Source: Pararge aegeria (lineage: Eukaryota; Arthropoda; Insecta; Lepidoptera; Nymphalidae). Taken from it: a stretch of DNA of 64,000 nt. The notes below the pieces were generated by a model. It ran no database searches. It saw nothing but the letters and a program-made list of their open reading frames with translations, and was not told the DNA's origin. Below are positions 46,266 to 56,993 of this stretch, one piece after another (the stretch's first letter is position 1; each line of letters begins with the position of its first letter). The DNA is taken from NCBI RefSeq assembly GCF_905163445.1, contig NC_053190.1, positions 14,138,501-14,202,500 on the forward strand. The letters are read 5' to 3'. Both the position numbers and the translations under genes were made by a program.

Positions 46266-46880
46266 TTGACAATTCCTCCAAGTGTAGGTAAAAACACTAA
46301 TAAAAAATTTACCTATTGTGTTTGCAAGTTCAAGATATTGGTTCCTGAGGGAAAGGAAAAGTAACTCACACACTCAAAAGGTCACCCCAAATTGAATGAC
46401 AAAATCTAAACAAACTCGATTAAAGCCACAGGAAGCGCTAGTTAATAACAATATGAATAGAGCTTCGTTTGGCCTTTGGGTACGTTGCTCTAAAAGTGAT
46501 AACAAGAATAATTATTTATTATGCATGCAATATTTCGACTGTCTTCTTATTTCGGTATAACCTTATCATTATTATTAATAATAGCAGTTCTGCTAACATA
46601 CAAAACATTAATTACGAAAGCAAAATTGTTAATTTTGTAACACTTTACAATTAATTCTAATTTAATTAATTATACATGTTAATAAATTGGAATATGTTCA
46701 TTGTTAACAAATAGAAACGTGACGATCAGCAACATTGGCAATATATAGATAATATTACAGTTGCATTTAAATTATATTAAAGTTATAAATAGTAGTTGTC
46801 TTTGCTTTCGTGCTGATGTCAGTCTGTTTGTTCGTCTATCAGTTTTTTTTAAAGTTGGAGCTCATAACAGCATAAATTCT

Positions 46881-47082
46881 AAAAAAGAACCGACTATAGA
46901 TTTGACGGGAATTATAATATATACTATGCACACCTATCAGAGAGCCAATTTCAGGTTGGCCGAGTAATATTGTGCGATCTATAAAAAAGAACCCACGAGA
47001 GATTTGGCGGGAATAATAATATATACTATGCACACCTCTCAGAGAGCCAACTTCAGGTTGGGCGAGTAAGATTGTGCGATCT
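46881..47082. repeat. 102-bp tandem repeat, two units
   Basis: Unit 1 starts AAAAAAGAACCGACTATAGA at 46881 and unit 2 AAAAAAGAACCCACGAGAGA at 46983. Both contain ATATACTATGCACACCT, CAGAGAGCCAA, TTCAGGTTGG and TTGTGCGATCT. The two units differ at scattered positions. The open frames across them simply mirror the repetition. Confidence 0.9.
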
Positions 47083-47369
47083 AAAAAAAAAGCAAATCGT
47101 AGCGTTTAGTCATAGAAGTAGATATACAATAATAATTGCATAACGAAACCAGGACCAACTTCCTTAATTATCAAAATTATATGTTTGGAATACACTTTGA
47201 ATATTATTAACATAGTGGAGCAATTTAATTACGTAAAATATCACAAGTAAACATTGTGTACAGTTTACTACTCAGAACTGAGTTGTTAGCTTACGCAACC
47301 GTAGAATATTGTGATTTACTGGTGCTATTAGGTGATACCGGTAGTCATGTTCGTCAAGGAAAGGCTGTC

Positions 47370-47412
47370 GGTATAAAAAGTGAGCACTTTAAAGTTAATT
47401 ACTTTTTATACC
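47370..47412. repeat. 12-bp hairpin with TATAAAAAG arm
   Basis: GGTATAAAAAGT (47370-47381) and ACTTTTTATACC (47401-47412) are exact reverse complements around a 19-nt loop. The left arm resembles a TATA box, but no transcript start can be supported. Confidence 0.8.
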
Positions 47413-47414
47413 AA

Positions 47415-47998
47415 AGTCATTAATCGGAGCACCTTGCCGAACAACGAAAATACTCGGTAATGTTTCTAGAAGCGCAGTTTCTTAACGCACGTTCTGCACC
47501 TTTAGTATAAGATTTGCACTCTCGAATCGTTGAGTACTTGTCGAAAGAAAGGAAAAATTCGATTTATACTTATTTAATCGATTAGATCTATTGTTCTTAC
47601 TGTTTATAGCAAAGCCTCTTCTCTGAAGTCTGCAATTATGACAATTTGGTACCCAATAAATAAAACTCGGTTTTATAATAATTATAAGGCAAATCCCACT
47701 TCTGATTTAAAGAAGTAAATTTTCAGCTATAATTAAATAACACTGTAGTCAGTGGGATCTGAGAAATTAAAACATATTCAAACTTAACTTTTAAAACTCG
47801 GGGGAATTTTCGTCAAAGTGTAGTGTAAGTTTACTTCCGGATTAGTTTCTAGTTTAGTTTCCATGAAAACTCCCGTGAGGTTTAACCGTTAACTAATTAT
47901 AATTGTGAGTGCTGCACTCAAGATATGCATATTGTGTGTTTCATTAAACTAAAATCTAGGTAGTTTTTATTCGACTTGAATATAATTAAATAATATAT
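47415..47998. other. AT-rich non-coding DNA
   Basis: No gene or repeat was recognised. Confidence 0.45.
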
Positions 47999-48001
47999 TT
48001 T

Positions 48002-48190
48002 CATGATCATCATCATCATCTTTTTCAACCCATTATCGACCCATTAAAATGAGAAGAGTCTCCTCTCACAATGAGAAGAGTTGAAGCCGTAGTCTACCAC
48101 GCTGGCAGAGTGCTGATTTTGTAAACTTGATTTTATGGAGAAATCTCAGGCATACTGGTTTCTCCGCGATGTTTTCCTTCACCGCTAGAA
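48002..48190 (-). mobile_element. SINE family B remnant
   Basis: ATCATCATCATCTTTTTCAACCC, CCGTAGTCTACCACGCTGGC and GGTTTCTCCGCGATG match family B in minus orientation. A GAGAAGAGT word is duplicated inside. Confidence 0.65.
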
Positions 48191-48415
48191 ATATAAAAAC
48201 AAGATTAAAATACTCCTAACATTTATCAACTACGAAAAAAATCACACCTAATCTCACACAGACGGATTGCGAGACTAGCGTCAAACAGTGTCATTGTCAT
48301 AACCTACAATGTTGAATGTAGTTATAAATTGCACTGAATTTTGTGCTAAAAACGCGAAACAACAAGCTATTTATTTAATTTTTTGCTAGGCGACTTTTGC
48401 AATCGGACTGCGTAA

Positions 48416-48512
48416 TCTAATCGTTGATTTTTCTTTTTCAGGTAAGCAACAAAGGCAAAAGAGTCGCGCTCGTGGTCATTCCGTTTTGCTACATAAAACT
48501 GGTCGGTAAGCA
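48416..48512 (+). promoter_or_regulatory. Candidate recursive splice site with short cryptic exon
   Basis: A branch-point match CTAAT at 48417-48421 is followed by a pyrimidine tract and TTTTTCAG ending at 48441. It is immediately joined to GTAAGCAA at 48442. A second GTAAGCAA starts at 48506. The juxtaposed 3' and 5' splice sites define a zero-length exon; the 64-nt interval 48442-48505 would be the short cryptic exon that helps define such sites in insects. It is not inside any repeat I recognise. The alternative is an ordinary 64-nt exon: two frames are open through it, one beginning VSNKGKRVALVV and the other KQQRQKSRARGHS. Splicing has not been observed, only inferred. Confidence 0.45.
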
Positions 48513-48633
48513 ATAATAGGATAAAATAAAACTAAATCGACTTCCATGAATTTGTTGTCATGGTTGCGAGTGAAGATGTGCTCGTTTATTACTCACTACT
48601 TGGCATATCCGGCAAATTTTTATTTAGTCATAA

Positions 48634-48922
48634 TGGGTCATCATCAGGGCACAGGTCTCCTCACACATTGAGAAGGGGTTGAGGCCGTAGACCACCACGC
48701 TGGCCCAGTGCAGATTGGTGGACTCCACACACCTTTCAGAACATAATGAAGAATTCTCAAGCATGCAGGTTTCCTCACGAAGTAAAATACTTCGCCGTTG
48801 AAGCAAGTGATATTTTAATTGCTTAAAACGCACATAACTTAGACAAGATAGTGCGTGCTGGGATTCGAACTCGGCCTCCCAAAAGTGAAGTCAAAGTCCT
48901 ACCCACTGGGCTATCACCGCTT
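48634..48922 (-). mobile_element. SINE family B, near full-length inverted copy
   Basis: The left end is GGGTCATCATCAGGGCACAG. The body has GAGGCCGTAGACCACCACGC and GTTTCCTCACGAAGT. The tRNA-like head at the right includes GGGATTCGAACTCGGCCTCC (B-box complement) and CCCACTGGGCTATCACCGCT (A-box region). Confidence 0.8.
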
Positions 48923-48924
48923 TT

Positions 48925-49850
48925 ACAAACAAGGTAAAATAACTAATTTCGTGCGACGAGTTTGCGGTTAATCTAGAACGTTATACCGATTTACGAAATA
49001 CTGTAGAAGGGGTTCATAAGTATATTTCATAAGGAATCGCCCTGTGTAAGAAATCAGAAGGAGCACATATATTTTTACAAACAATTTCAAAAACTATTAG
49101 CGTTTCGGTTCCATAGACAAGTCGCAGAGACAGTAAATAATGTTACCTCTAAATCCTGTGAAGTAATATTTCGGTTTTCATTTACACGTATATAAAAAAA
49201 GAAACAAAGCCTTTTTTTAATAATGTAGGCACTTCAATAAAACAAGTGTTCTTTATTATTTAATTTATAATTCTCAGCTAACATAAATAATAGTAACTCA
49301 TGAATTCTACAAACAACACGTATATTGACGAACCTATGTCCTACTTTTTCTTTTATTTTGTATCCCTAGCCGATTCATTGTACCTACAGATAAATATCTT
49401 TACCACAAGTGGCGTACTATAGAATGATAGAATGGTCGGTGGATGCGTGTTTAATGTGCATTCACCATTATGTACCTAGGTCCCATAAGCCATTTATTCC
49501 GAATTCCTTTTTTTTCAGGTCAAGTAAAACTAGTTAAACTTTTAGTTAATAATTTATTAACCGGTAATAAATCGCCGGATACCTGTGCACTGGCAAGTTA
49601 TGGTGCAATAGTTCATTAAGGTATAATTTATCTACTAGCCTTTGACTGCGGAGCCGCCCGCCTGAGTTCCCCTGTCCTGTATGCACAAAGTGGAACGAAA
49701 ATGAAGGGTTTAACAATCCATTGTATGGTTTACGGTTCCGTAGTTCAAGAATATGGACGGTATAATAATTTAATATCGTATAATAATTTTCGTTCGCTCG
49801 AATACGTTTATTCTGTTAAATAATATTCAAAATCCAGTATAGCACATCCA
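48925..49850. other. Non-coding; one orphan acceptor-like site
   Basis: TTCCTTTTTTTTCAG ends at 49518 and is a strong 3' splice-site match, followed by GTCAAGTAAAAC. No good donor or recognisable peptide follows. A CGGAGCCGCCCGCC word at 49650-49663 suggests a degraded Helitron/LINE edge. Confidence 0.4.
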
Positions 49851-49854
49851 TATT

Positions 49855-49975
49855 TCCATACTAATAATATTATAACTAAGAGTGTGTATGTTTCTTTGAT
49901 TTTTGTTACCAATGCACGGTTTGTCTGCTGAATCGGTATAAATGTACGGGTTAAGTACTGAAATAGCTTGCACCC
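49855..49975 (+). mobile_element. Helitron-like 5' end remnant
   Basis: CCATACTAATAATATTATAA followed by GTGTGTATGTTTCTTTG and TTTGTTACCAATGCACGG resembles the 5' start of the Helitron-like family seen inverted at 24060 and 18586. Confidence 0.45.
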
Positions 49976-50122
49976 TAGAGGCTTAAGTATTTTCTTTTAT
50001 CATGGAAAATCAAACAATCGCTCTCTGCTAAAAATAAAGGATTTTGGAATTTAAATCAATAAAATGTTTTTTATCCTATTATTCACAAAGATACACCAAA
50101 AATGATAACCGTGATCGATAGC

Positions 50123-50330
50123 CTATACTAGTCCATAGCTTGGATTAAAGGCCTCTCCGAACGGGAGGGTTTGCCCACGGATACACCAAAAATACCTTTC
50201 AAAATCAGATAATATAATAAACACTGAATCGTCATCATCGTTATCAACTTCCTATTAATGTTCCACTTTAAGTGCATAGAGCAACCACGCCGTGCTGCTT
50301 CAAAGCAGGTCGGCGTGTTTACTAATCCCA
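50123..50330 (-). mobile_element. Dispersed repeat F fragment
   Basis: AAAGGCCTCTCCGAACGGGA, GGTTTGCCCACGGATACACC and ACCACGCCGTGCTGCTTCAA are parts of a lepidopteran dispersed repeat, possibly SINE. A related piece with GGGGAGGTTTGCCCATAATC lies at about 55900-55922. Confidence 0.5.
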
Positions 50331-50334
50331 TTAA

Positions 50335-50935
50335 GTGAGTTATATCTACACATAGGATAAGTAAGTGAGCAATACATAACTAGACTGCATCACATAATTT
50401 CACAGTTGTTGAGCTTATCAACAAGAACGTGTAGAACATTGTACCAGAATAGATTTTCTAGTCACATCTATGACACGAGATGTGAGAACGATAACGTAGC
50501 AGATACGATGTTGCGTATTGTAGACGGACCGCGCTGAATACAACAACAATAACTAACCTGAACCTTATCCTACACAAATAGAGGCTAAAACTAACGGAGA
50601 TAAAGCTACCGGGGAAGCCGGGTCTCTAACCCATTTATGAGCTGTACGCGGTAATTGAATTACGCCCCTCTGACGCCACGGACAATTCATTCGTAAAGTG
50701 GCCCTTAGCTTGCATACAAACTAGCGAAGTGTCGCGCGACAAAAGGTTGTGTTATCACATTTTTTTTTTGTACGGCTATGGATTCAAGTACTTTAAGGCC
50801 TTTCAAAAAAATATTACAGTTTAGCTTAAACACATTTTATTAGGAAAAAAATTTCAAAAAGGGAAATACGAAAGTTTTGTTTGCACTCTCGTGTATTAAT
50901 TATAGGCACATGATGCTTAACACCTTTGCCTCAGA
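50335..50935. other. Non-coding DNA
   Basis: A GC-richer patch at 50590-50740 (ACCGGGGAAGCCGGGTCTC) may be a decayed repeat. It has no recognised gene. Confidence 0.4.
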
Positions 50936-50939
50936 TTGA

Positions 50940-51060
50940 TGGACATTGAATGGGTTTTTGCAGGACGTGTCCCCTGCATGCCCTGCGAAGTGTTGCTCTA
51001 TTTATAGGCTATGGTTATCTGCTTTGCTATGGTGGGGTATGCTCGGACTGCCAATTTTAA
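50940..51060 (-). mobile_element. Dispersed repeat E fragment, inverted
   Basis: CAGGACGTGTCCCCTGCATG, CCTGCGAAGTGTTGCTC and ATTTATAGGCTATGG are the reverse complement of the repeat E core (TATAAACAGAGCAACGC then GGGACACGTCC at 4631-4671). Confidence 0.6.
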
Positions 51061-51300
51061 CTGAAAACAAAAAAATGATGACTTTTTGTCAGTGTGTGTT
51101 AGCGATGGATAGGTTGAAGGTTTCTCTGGTTGTGTGCGGAGTGTGTAACACTGGGTGCGGGATAATTTTTCCCTCCTTGCTCGAAATTCTTTTCTTTTAC
51201 TATACTTTACATGTACAGACGGAACAGCGAGACACCGTGAGTGGTGACATCCTTATGTGGTTGATATTCCATCAAAACACACGAAACGTTTTTAATTAAC

Positions 51301-51500
51301 GTTTCTGATATGTACCGCCAGGATGTGGTTCGCCCTCCCGGCAAATGTGTTTCCTGCCCCGTATAGTTTGAGTACCTTCAAGCCAAGAGTGAAAAGGCTT
51401 TTTCTAGGCAAGCGTGCTCCAACCTAGACCTCAACATTGCTTTCTAACGGGCATGATTGTCGTCAAGCGCTGGTCACAAACCCTTGTTTTCTATCAAGTT
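51301..51500 (+). pseudogene. LINE reverse transcriptase C-terminus and 3' UTR
   Basis: The frame 51323-51427 reads MWFALPANVFPAPYSLSTF, then KPRVKRLFLGKRAPT and a stop. A W-xx-LP-A-FP signature followed by a basic stretch and LGKRAP is the usual C-terminal end of a lepidopteran LINE polyprotein. The 3' UTR follows, with GGGCATGATTGTCGTCAAGC. It is a third LINE type, different from those at 3.3, 30.1 and 53.4 kb. Only the end is present, as in 5'-truncated insertions. Confidence 0.75.
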
Positions 51501-51504
51501 GATG

Positions 51505-52470
51505 ATAGCTTGGTATTAGTGAATGAGACAGAACAAAACGTCTCGTCGCGATTTAAGGTGTCTATAGTCTGTATCAGTTCTTATTTGCTATACCTAAATA
51601 GTGATTGACTCGTAACTCATACGGGCACCCTTAACTTCGGTCCCAATTTCCAAGAATACGGACTAATAAACCTGTTTAAAAATGACTGTTTTAGTTAGTA
51701 CGTTATAACTTAGATGCACTTGCAACAATTTTTTGTCGGGTCACAAATATATTAATAAAATTAGGTTAGTCTGCGAATTGTAGGTGTATTTGTAAATATG
51801 GTTGAATGGTTCTTTTGACATGTATATTTTAGGAGAATCAGAGAAACTATAGAAGCTTTAAGAATAAAGGTTGTTATTATGTTGATATCATATGAATGAT
51901 AATGAGGTGACGATAAACAAAAGAGCAAAGTAAAAAAAAAACTCTATTAGCTTTGCTTGTATAAATGAAATAAACGTTCCTTATACTTTACTTTACTTAA
52001 GTTTTAGTGAGAACTTCATAATTACTTATTTTATTTGCGCGGAACGAGTGCGGACTCGTTCCTAGAGCTTATGCCTAAGGTAATCTAAGGTAAATTTATT
52101 TGCTTGAGGTAATAGAAACGAGAACTGCACCTAAAACTCGAACTCTAAAAGCTCGAGGTGACGTTAAAACGAGTGAGATGGACTGACAGAAATTGGTCCT
52201 CACACCCTCGAGACGTCCGGGTGACGCAAGAAATCGGGGACCCACAATCGTTAGGGCGATTGTGTAAGGTTGTTCACGGATCGTTAATATAGGCCATGGT
52301 CATGGATCGTTATAGGCAGATTAGTGTGTTAAACTGTCCATTCAATGAAGACTGGTGCAGTAGTTCAAAAACAAAAATATTTTTATAATTACATCTTTCA
52401 TAATTAAAACATTGAATTGTAAAGAAATTCATTTTTAAAGAACTTTGAATTTTTGATTTCTTTTATTTTT
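51505..52470. other. Non-coding DNA
   Basis: Small hairpins GGAACGAGT/ACTCGTTCC (52041-52062) and CACAATCG/CGATTGTG (52243-52264) are present. The GC-richer patch 52130-52270 is unassigned. Confidence 0.45.
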
Positions 52471-52473
52471 TAT

Positions 52474-52700
52474 TTCACTACAAGTTAAACCTAAACTTTA
52501 AACTTACCTGGTTGTAAGTGATGATGCAGTCTAATGTGATAACGGTCTAACCTGTGGGTGGATGGGACTACCAGTACGCTAAGTCTCTTGGCGGCACAAC
52601 TAGCCATGGCCAAAGCCTCCTATCTGGTGGGAGGCTGTAACCGTGACCAGAGAAAATTCCGAAATTATAAATTCCGTAATTGCCCCTTTCGGGAATACAG
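52474..52700 (-). mobile_element. SINE family C, truncated copy
   Basis: TTTCACTACAAGTTAAACC, GTGATGATGCAGTCTAATGT, then GCCATGGCCAAAGCCTCC and AAATTCCGAAATTATAAATT align in order with the copy at 56994-57329. The tRNA-like head is missing. Confidence 0.65.
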
Positions 52701-52704
52701 GCTC

Positions 52705-53435
52705 TCACATAAAACCAGCGCTCACCGTTGTTACGCCAGGGAGATCGTCAGAACAAACGATTCTCCATTACGATCCAAATCGTTAGGCATTTATAAAGAC
52801 ACATTAGGTTTGAAATTAATTTCTTATTTTTTAATTTTTAAGCTTTCAAATAAAAAAGATATGCTCATACATTTTCACAATAATACTTCAGAGCCCTTAG
52901 TGTAACTTGACTTAGCTCTGGTGTGTGACGTAAATTTGTCTTTGTAAAGAGTTGCCATATTCTGTACCTCCTTAAAAATAACAGATTCACGTTAACGTAA
53001 TTGTAACTTACACTGAGGGTCTAGATTATAAACAGATGACCTATTCAATGCCTTCGTTACTTTATCTTTGCACTGGATATGTTTTTATTACTTATCTCTT
53101 TTTTATTGTATTTCTTTTTGTCATCTCTCATATCAGGTTGACGAGTGTCGACACTTATAGGTACTTAAAAACAATATTTTATCAAACTCCTTATCCGAAA
53201 GAATTTTGATAACAATCAGAGAACTGTGCGACGGTATTTAAACAAAGAATTTAGTTTACAATAATACTGCGTTTTAAAAACAAATACTATGTTGGCAGGT
53301 ACTTCTTTGAACCTTTTACTTTAATTAAACTACAACAATTTAAAACTGAATCATGTTATGCTAAGCCAATTAATATTCCACTGCCGGTTATTTGCCTTCT
53401 CTCTAATACGAGAGAATGATTAGGAATTTAGATAA
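52705..53435. other. AT-rich non-coding DNA
   Basis: An acceptor-like CTCTCATATCAG ends at 53136 without donor or coding support. Confidence 0.4.
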
Positions 53436-53439
53436 ACTA

Positions 53440-53800
53440 TGCTAGTCTCCAGCCTTAAAGTATGTACCGGTACCAGCAGTATGGGCCCCATAAGAAGCAT
53501 CAGAAATGACGAGATCCGTAGAAGAACTAGAGTTACCGACAGCTCAGCGAGTCGCAAAGCTGGAGTGGCTTTGAGGGGCCACATAGAACCGATAGACGTT
53601 GGGGTCCCAAGGTGCCAGAATGCGACCCCGCACAGGTAAACGCAGCGTTGGACGGCCCCCAACGAGGTGGACAGAGGACATCAAACGAGTCGCTGGGAGC
53701 CTCTTGACACAAGCGACCCGGGATTGTGGAGCTCCCTACAAGAGATCTATGTCCAGCAGTAGACGTCAATCGGTTGAAATGATGATGATGATGATGATGC
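53440..53800 (+). pseudogene. RTE-like LINE C-terminus with ATG-repeat tail
   Basis: One frame gives IRNDEIRRRTRVTDSS followed by a GHIEPID-like piece. A second gives RPRTGKRSVGRPPTRW, then TEDIKRVAGSLLTQATRD. These correspond to the conserved end of lepidopteran RTE-type endonuclease/RT proteins (RRRTRVTDI, GHIARR, GRPPTRWTDDIKRVAG, VQQWTSIG). At least two frameshifts break the reading. The (ATG)n run at 53779-53799 is the family's short-repeat 3' tail. Other copies: 20690 (+), 9563 (-), 59640 (-). Confidence 0.85.
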
Positions 53801-53884
53801 TATATAATGGTTTTTACAAATGTTATCACAATATTAGTCATAATCACCTTGACCGGCTGTTTAATTTGCTCTAGCAATATAGGT

Positions 53885-55860
53885 ACACTGGAAAGTGCCT
53901 CATTCTTAATTCCTGGCTGCTACTTACAATACCTTGACTGAAAAACCAAAGACTCTGTTATGATAACCCAGGATCCAATCCGATCCGTGTCGTCGTGTTG
54001 AACTTTCAAATACAAAAACCGCATTCAAAATAACAAATCCGTAAGACTGTTACTATGAACATACACATACTCAGACAGACACGGCATTCGAACTTAGAAC
54101 ACCCAAATTTTTGCGTCTGGGATTAATAACGATAAACATGTGTGTGTCGTAAAATGTTATGGTCCTAAATCATCTCCGGGTGGAAGATGAAAGTTAGATC
54201 TTCAATAAATTGTGTAACAGACGCGATATATTCGCAATTTTGTCTATTACGTGCCGATTAATTGGGAAATCTTATGCGATCCAATTTGTAGTTTGGCGTG
54301 ACTGTATCCATTCCGAGGGAGCCATGTCGCGATATGAAATCGAAACGACTTGCGTTTATGTGCCTCAAGGTGTAGATGACATGGCTTTCTACTTTTATTA
54401 TTTTTGGTCCCACCCTGACCTTTATTTGGGAGGTTCTGGTCTAGATTTTTTGTTTCAAAGGTGACATTGTCGGGTGTATTGGTTGACATTGTGGTGACAC
54501 GTCTCCGAGAGCCAATTTCAGACGTTTACGTTTTTTGTGCATTCATGAAGAGGAGCCTCGATAACTGCCTTTATTTGCTCGTTCATCTCATCGGTGATCT
54601 AACGCGTTTTGTGCGTAAGGTATTTTATCTGTTTCAGTACCAAGGACAGTAGGTAAATTATCTTCGATTGTCCAGTACTGATACTGGAAGAAATCTGTTT
54701 AGAGATAAGTTGTCCTTGTGAAGTCGGGTAGTTTTTTTATCAATTACACTTCTGGAATAAATTTATATTAATAAAACACAAGCAAAAAGACTAAACCTGT
54801 TTGTAATGGGGACCCGGCGCACTGTGTCGTCACAGAGCGGCGCGCGCCATCGACCATGACGCCGCTTCCGTCGCCATTTCCGTCTCCCACCACGAATCAT
54901 CTCGACTGTTAAATCGAATCCGTAATCTACTGTAAGCCCTAACAATAAACTGTTGGACAATACCTTCGAGTTTCTCGAGATTAGGCCAACCATGATGTTT
55001 TTTAGGGTAAGCACGCACTGCGAATTCTGACCGCGTAAATTTATTTTATGAAAAATTAATTAATAATAATAGTCATGCTGTAAATATACACGAGGTATAA
55101 TGCGAAAAATATTAATTCTCGTGGTTTTTGTCAGATTTTTTAACTATTTATTTATATTATTACTTTGTTTTTGGGAAATTTATAAATATATATTTAGCTG
55201 TGAGAGTTTTTTTTCGTTTAAAATTGGTCGTTTTATTACTTGAGGCATACAATTTCGCAGTCGCATTAGCAGTTTTTACAAAGTAATTGCGTAGTTATAA
55301 ACCACACTGTGCGCGTCTAATTTCCATCAAACTGTATATGCATCAAATTTTATTCTTCCGGAGTTCCAAATCGTGTTAGTATTCGTACTTAAAATCTTAG
55401 TGACATATAATATGACAATCTTATGAAATGCCACGGTTCCGCCCTGTGAGAATAAATGCATTCATTTTGGAATTTTATAGGAGACATATTTATCTATGTA
55501 AATGTTAGGGCATGTTTAAATCTTAATAATCTAATCACGGGTTATTTTTGTTTTACTTTATTGCACAGGAAAAAAACAATGTACAAAATACCAACTTCAT
55601 GCTAAGCACGTTTCGCGCCTACCCTGAGGCATCCTCAGAAGCTGACTTCACTATTAAAATAGTATTTGCGCGCGACAATATTCCGATGTGTAATCCTGCC
55701 CTTAGTGTCATTGCGAACCAAATTGATACGATACGGGTGTGCAGTTGTGCACTGTATAGTTGCCATTCAGTTTACTCGACCCTTAATAATCGCTAGCGGC
55801 TTTGCTCTGCTTTCTCGTACACTGTGATCGAATGGGCCAGTTATAAACCGTCGTTTTGTT
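53885..55860. other. Non-coding; no assigned gene
   Basis: Opposed frames at 54210-54489 suggest an old coding repeat but I cannot identify it. GC-richer words at 54830-54890 are unassigned. A diverged repeat G piece lies at 55607-55648. Confidence 0.35.
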
Positions 55861-55867
55861 TTTAACG

Positions 55868-56140
55868 GACTATGATCAACAGCCTATAACTTCTTACAAC
55901 GGGGAGGTTTGCCCATAATCACCACGCTGGGCGGCCGAGTTGGTGATCGCAGTAGATGGTAGTGGTTCCACAAAGAACGCTAGTGCCCGCTCTCCGTTAG
56001 GCTGCCAGTCCACCGGAGACAAGAAACGGACTAATGCGGAGCGCAGTTGCGTACTGTATCTGGTTCACTTAAGAGCAGCGGAGATTTTGTGCAATTCTAT
56101 TGTCTTACGACACCCGCGGGAAGAAGCGGGGTAGTGCCAA
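55868..56140 (+). mobile_element. Dispersed repeat F composite
   Basis: ATCAACAGCCTATAACTTCT, GGGGAGGTTTGCCCATAATC, CACCACGCTGGGCGG and GTTGGTGATCGCAGTAG match repeat F. ATTCTATTGTCTTACGACAC with CCGCGGGAAGAAGCGGGGTA at the right is another lepidopteran repeat word, found inverted at 62640-62675. The block is GC-rich. Confidence 0.5.
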
Positions 56141-56149
56141 CTTTATTCC

Positions 56150-56845
56150 GTTCTGACGTCACCGCACGGCACCGTTTACGGGCTCCGTCTGTTTTTAACC
56201 GAGTAAATGGCTCAGATATGGTATAATGGTAAGTGTTTTACTGTAGGTACTAAGACCTCCAAATTTCAAATAGTTCTACGAGTGCGGTGCACAGATTTTT
56301 GTCTAGGGTAGGCATAAAGCTTCAATTGGGCGTGGAATCCTACATAATGTTAAATGAAAAAAATTAGGCTAGGCAATGCTTTTGTTCTTGTATGAAATGC
56401 ACGCCACTGCTTTGATTAAACCATATCGATAAAGCGGATTTCGTATATTTATGTTTTTTTTCTCATTACTGTGAGTTGGTGGTTTCATGAACACTGTTTT
56501 CGTATCTTTGTAATTCAGTTCGTAGGTAGATAACAAACTATTGAAAATGTGCCAATGTTTTGAATACAGATTTTGAACTTGACTATGACCTACTTAAGAA
56601 TGATAAATGGTGATGTTAACTAGCATATAACGAATGAAGAAGTATAGCATATTACTAAATATATAACATATCTGATAGAAGTCATTCGGTTGATCATTTC
56701 GCCAACTGATAGCTCGTCTATCAGACAAAGGAAGAAATGGACAAAGGTCTTCTGTAAGAACTTTCACACGTAAGTAAGCAGTTGTACCTATGTTTTAATG
56801 AACAACAAACAATTGTTATTATTTATTATTATTACTAGATGAGTT
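56150..56845. other. AT-rich non-coding DNA
   Basis: No gene or named repeat was recognised. Confidence 0.45.
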
Positions 56846-56850
56846 TGCAG

Positions 56851-56945
56851 CCAACCACGAAAAAAAATTACACAATAGGATTATTTTCTCTGGTATGTCC
56901 AGAGAAAATAATCTTATTGTGTAAATTTTTTTTTTGTATGGTTGG
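56851..56945. repeat. Long hairpin, 26-bp core extending to about 45 bp
   Basis: The core TTACACAATAGGATTATTTT and so on (56868-56893) pairs with 56899-56924 with one G-T type mismatch around the loop TATGT. Pairing continues through an A/T tract into CCAACCAC versus ATGGTTGG. It lies about 50 bp beyond the 3' side of SINE family C. Confidence 0.88.
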
Positions 56946-56993
56946 GTTGTGTGAAGAATAACCAGAATAACATTGCGAATATTTGTTTTTTTT

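Noticed and set aside
49500..49530. Strong acceptor TTTTTTTTCAG at 49518 as an exon start
   Set aside because: No convincing donor or peptide follows; kept only as a note.
54210..54489. Opposed open frames as a host gene
   Set aside because: Mirror-image frames without recognisable motifs; possibly an old repeat, but I could not identify it.
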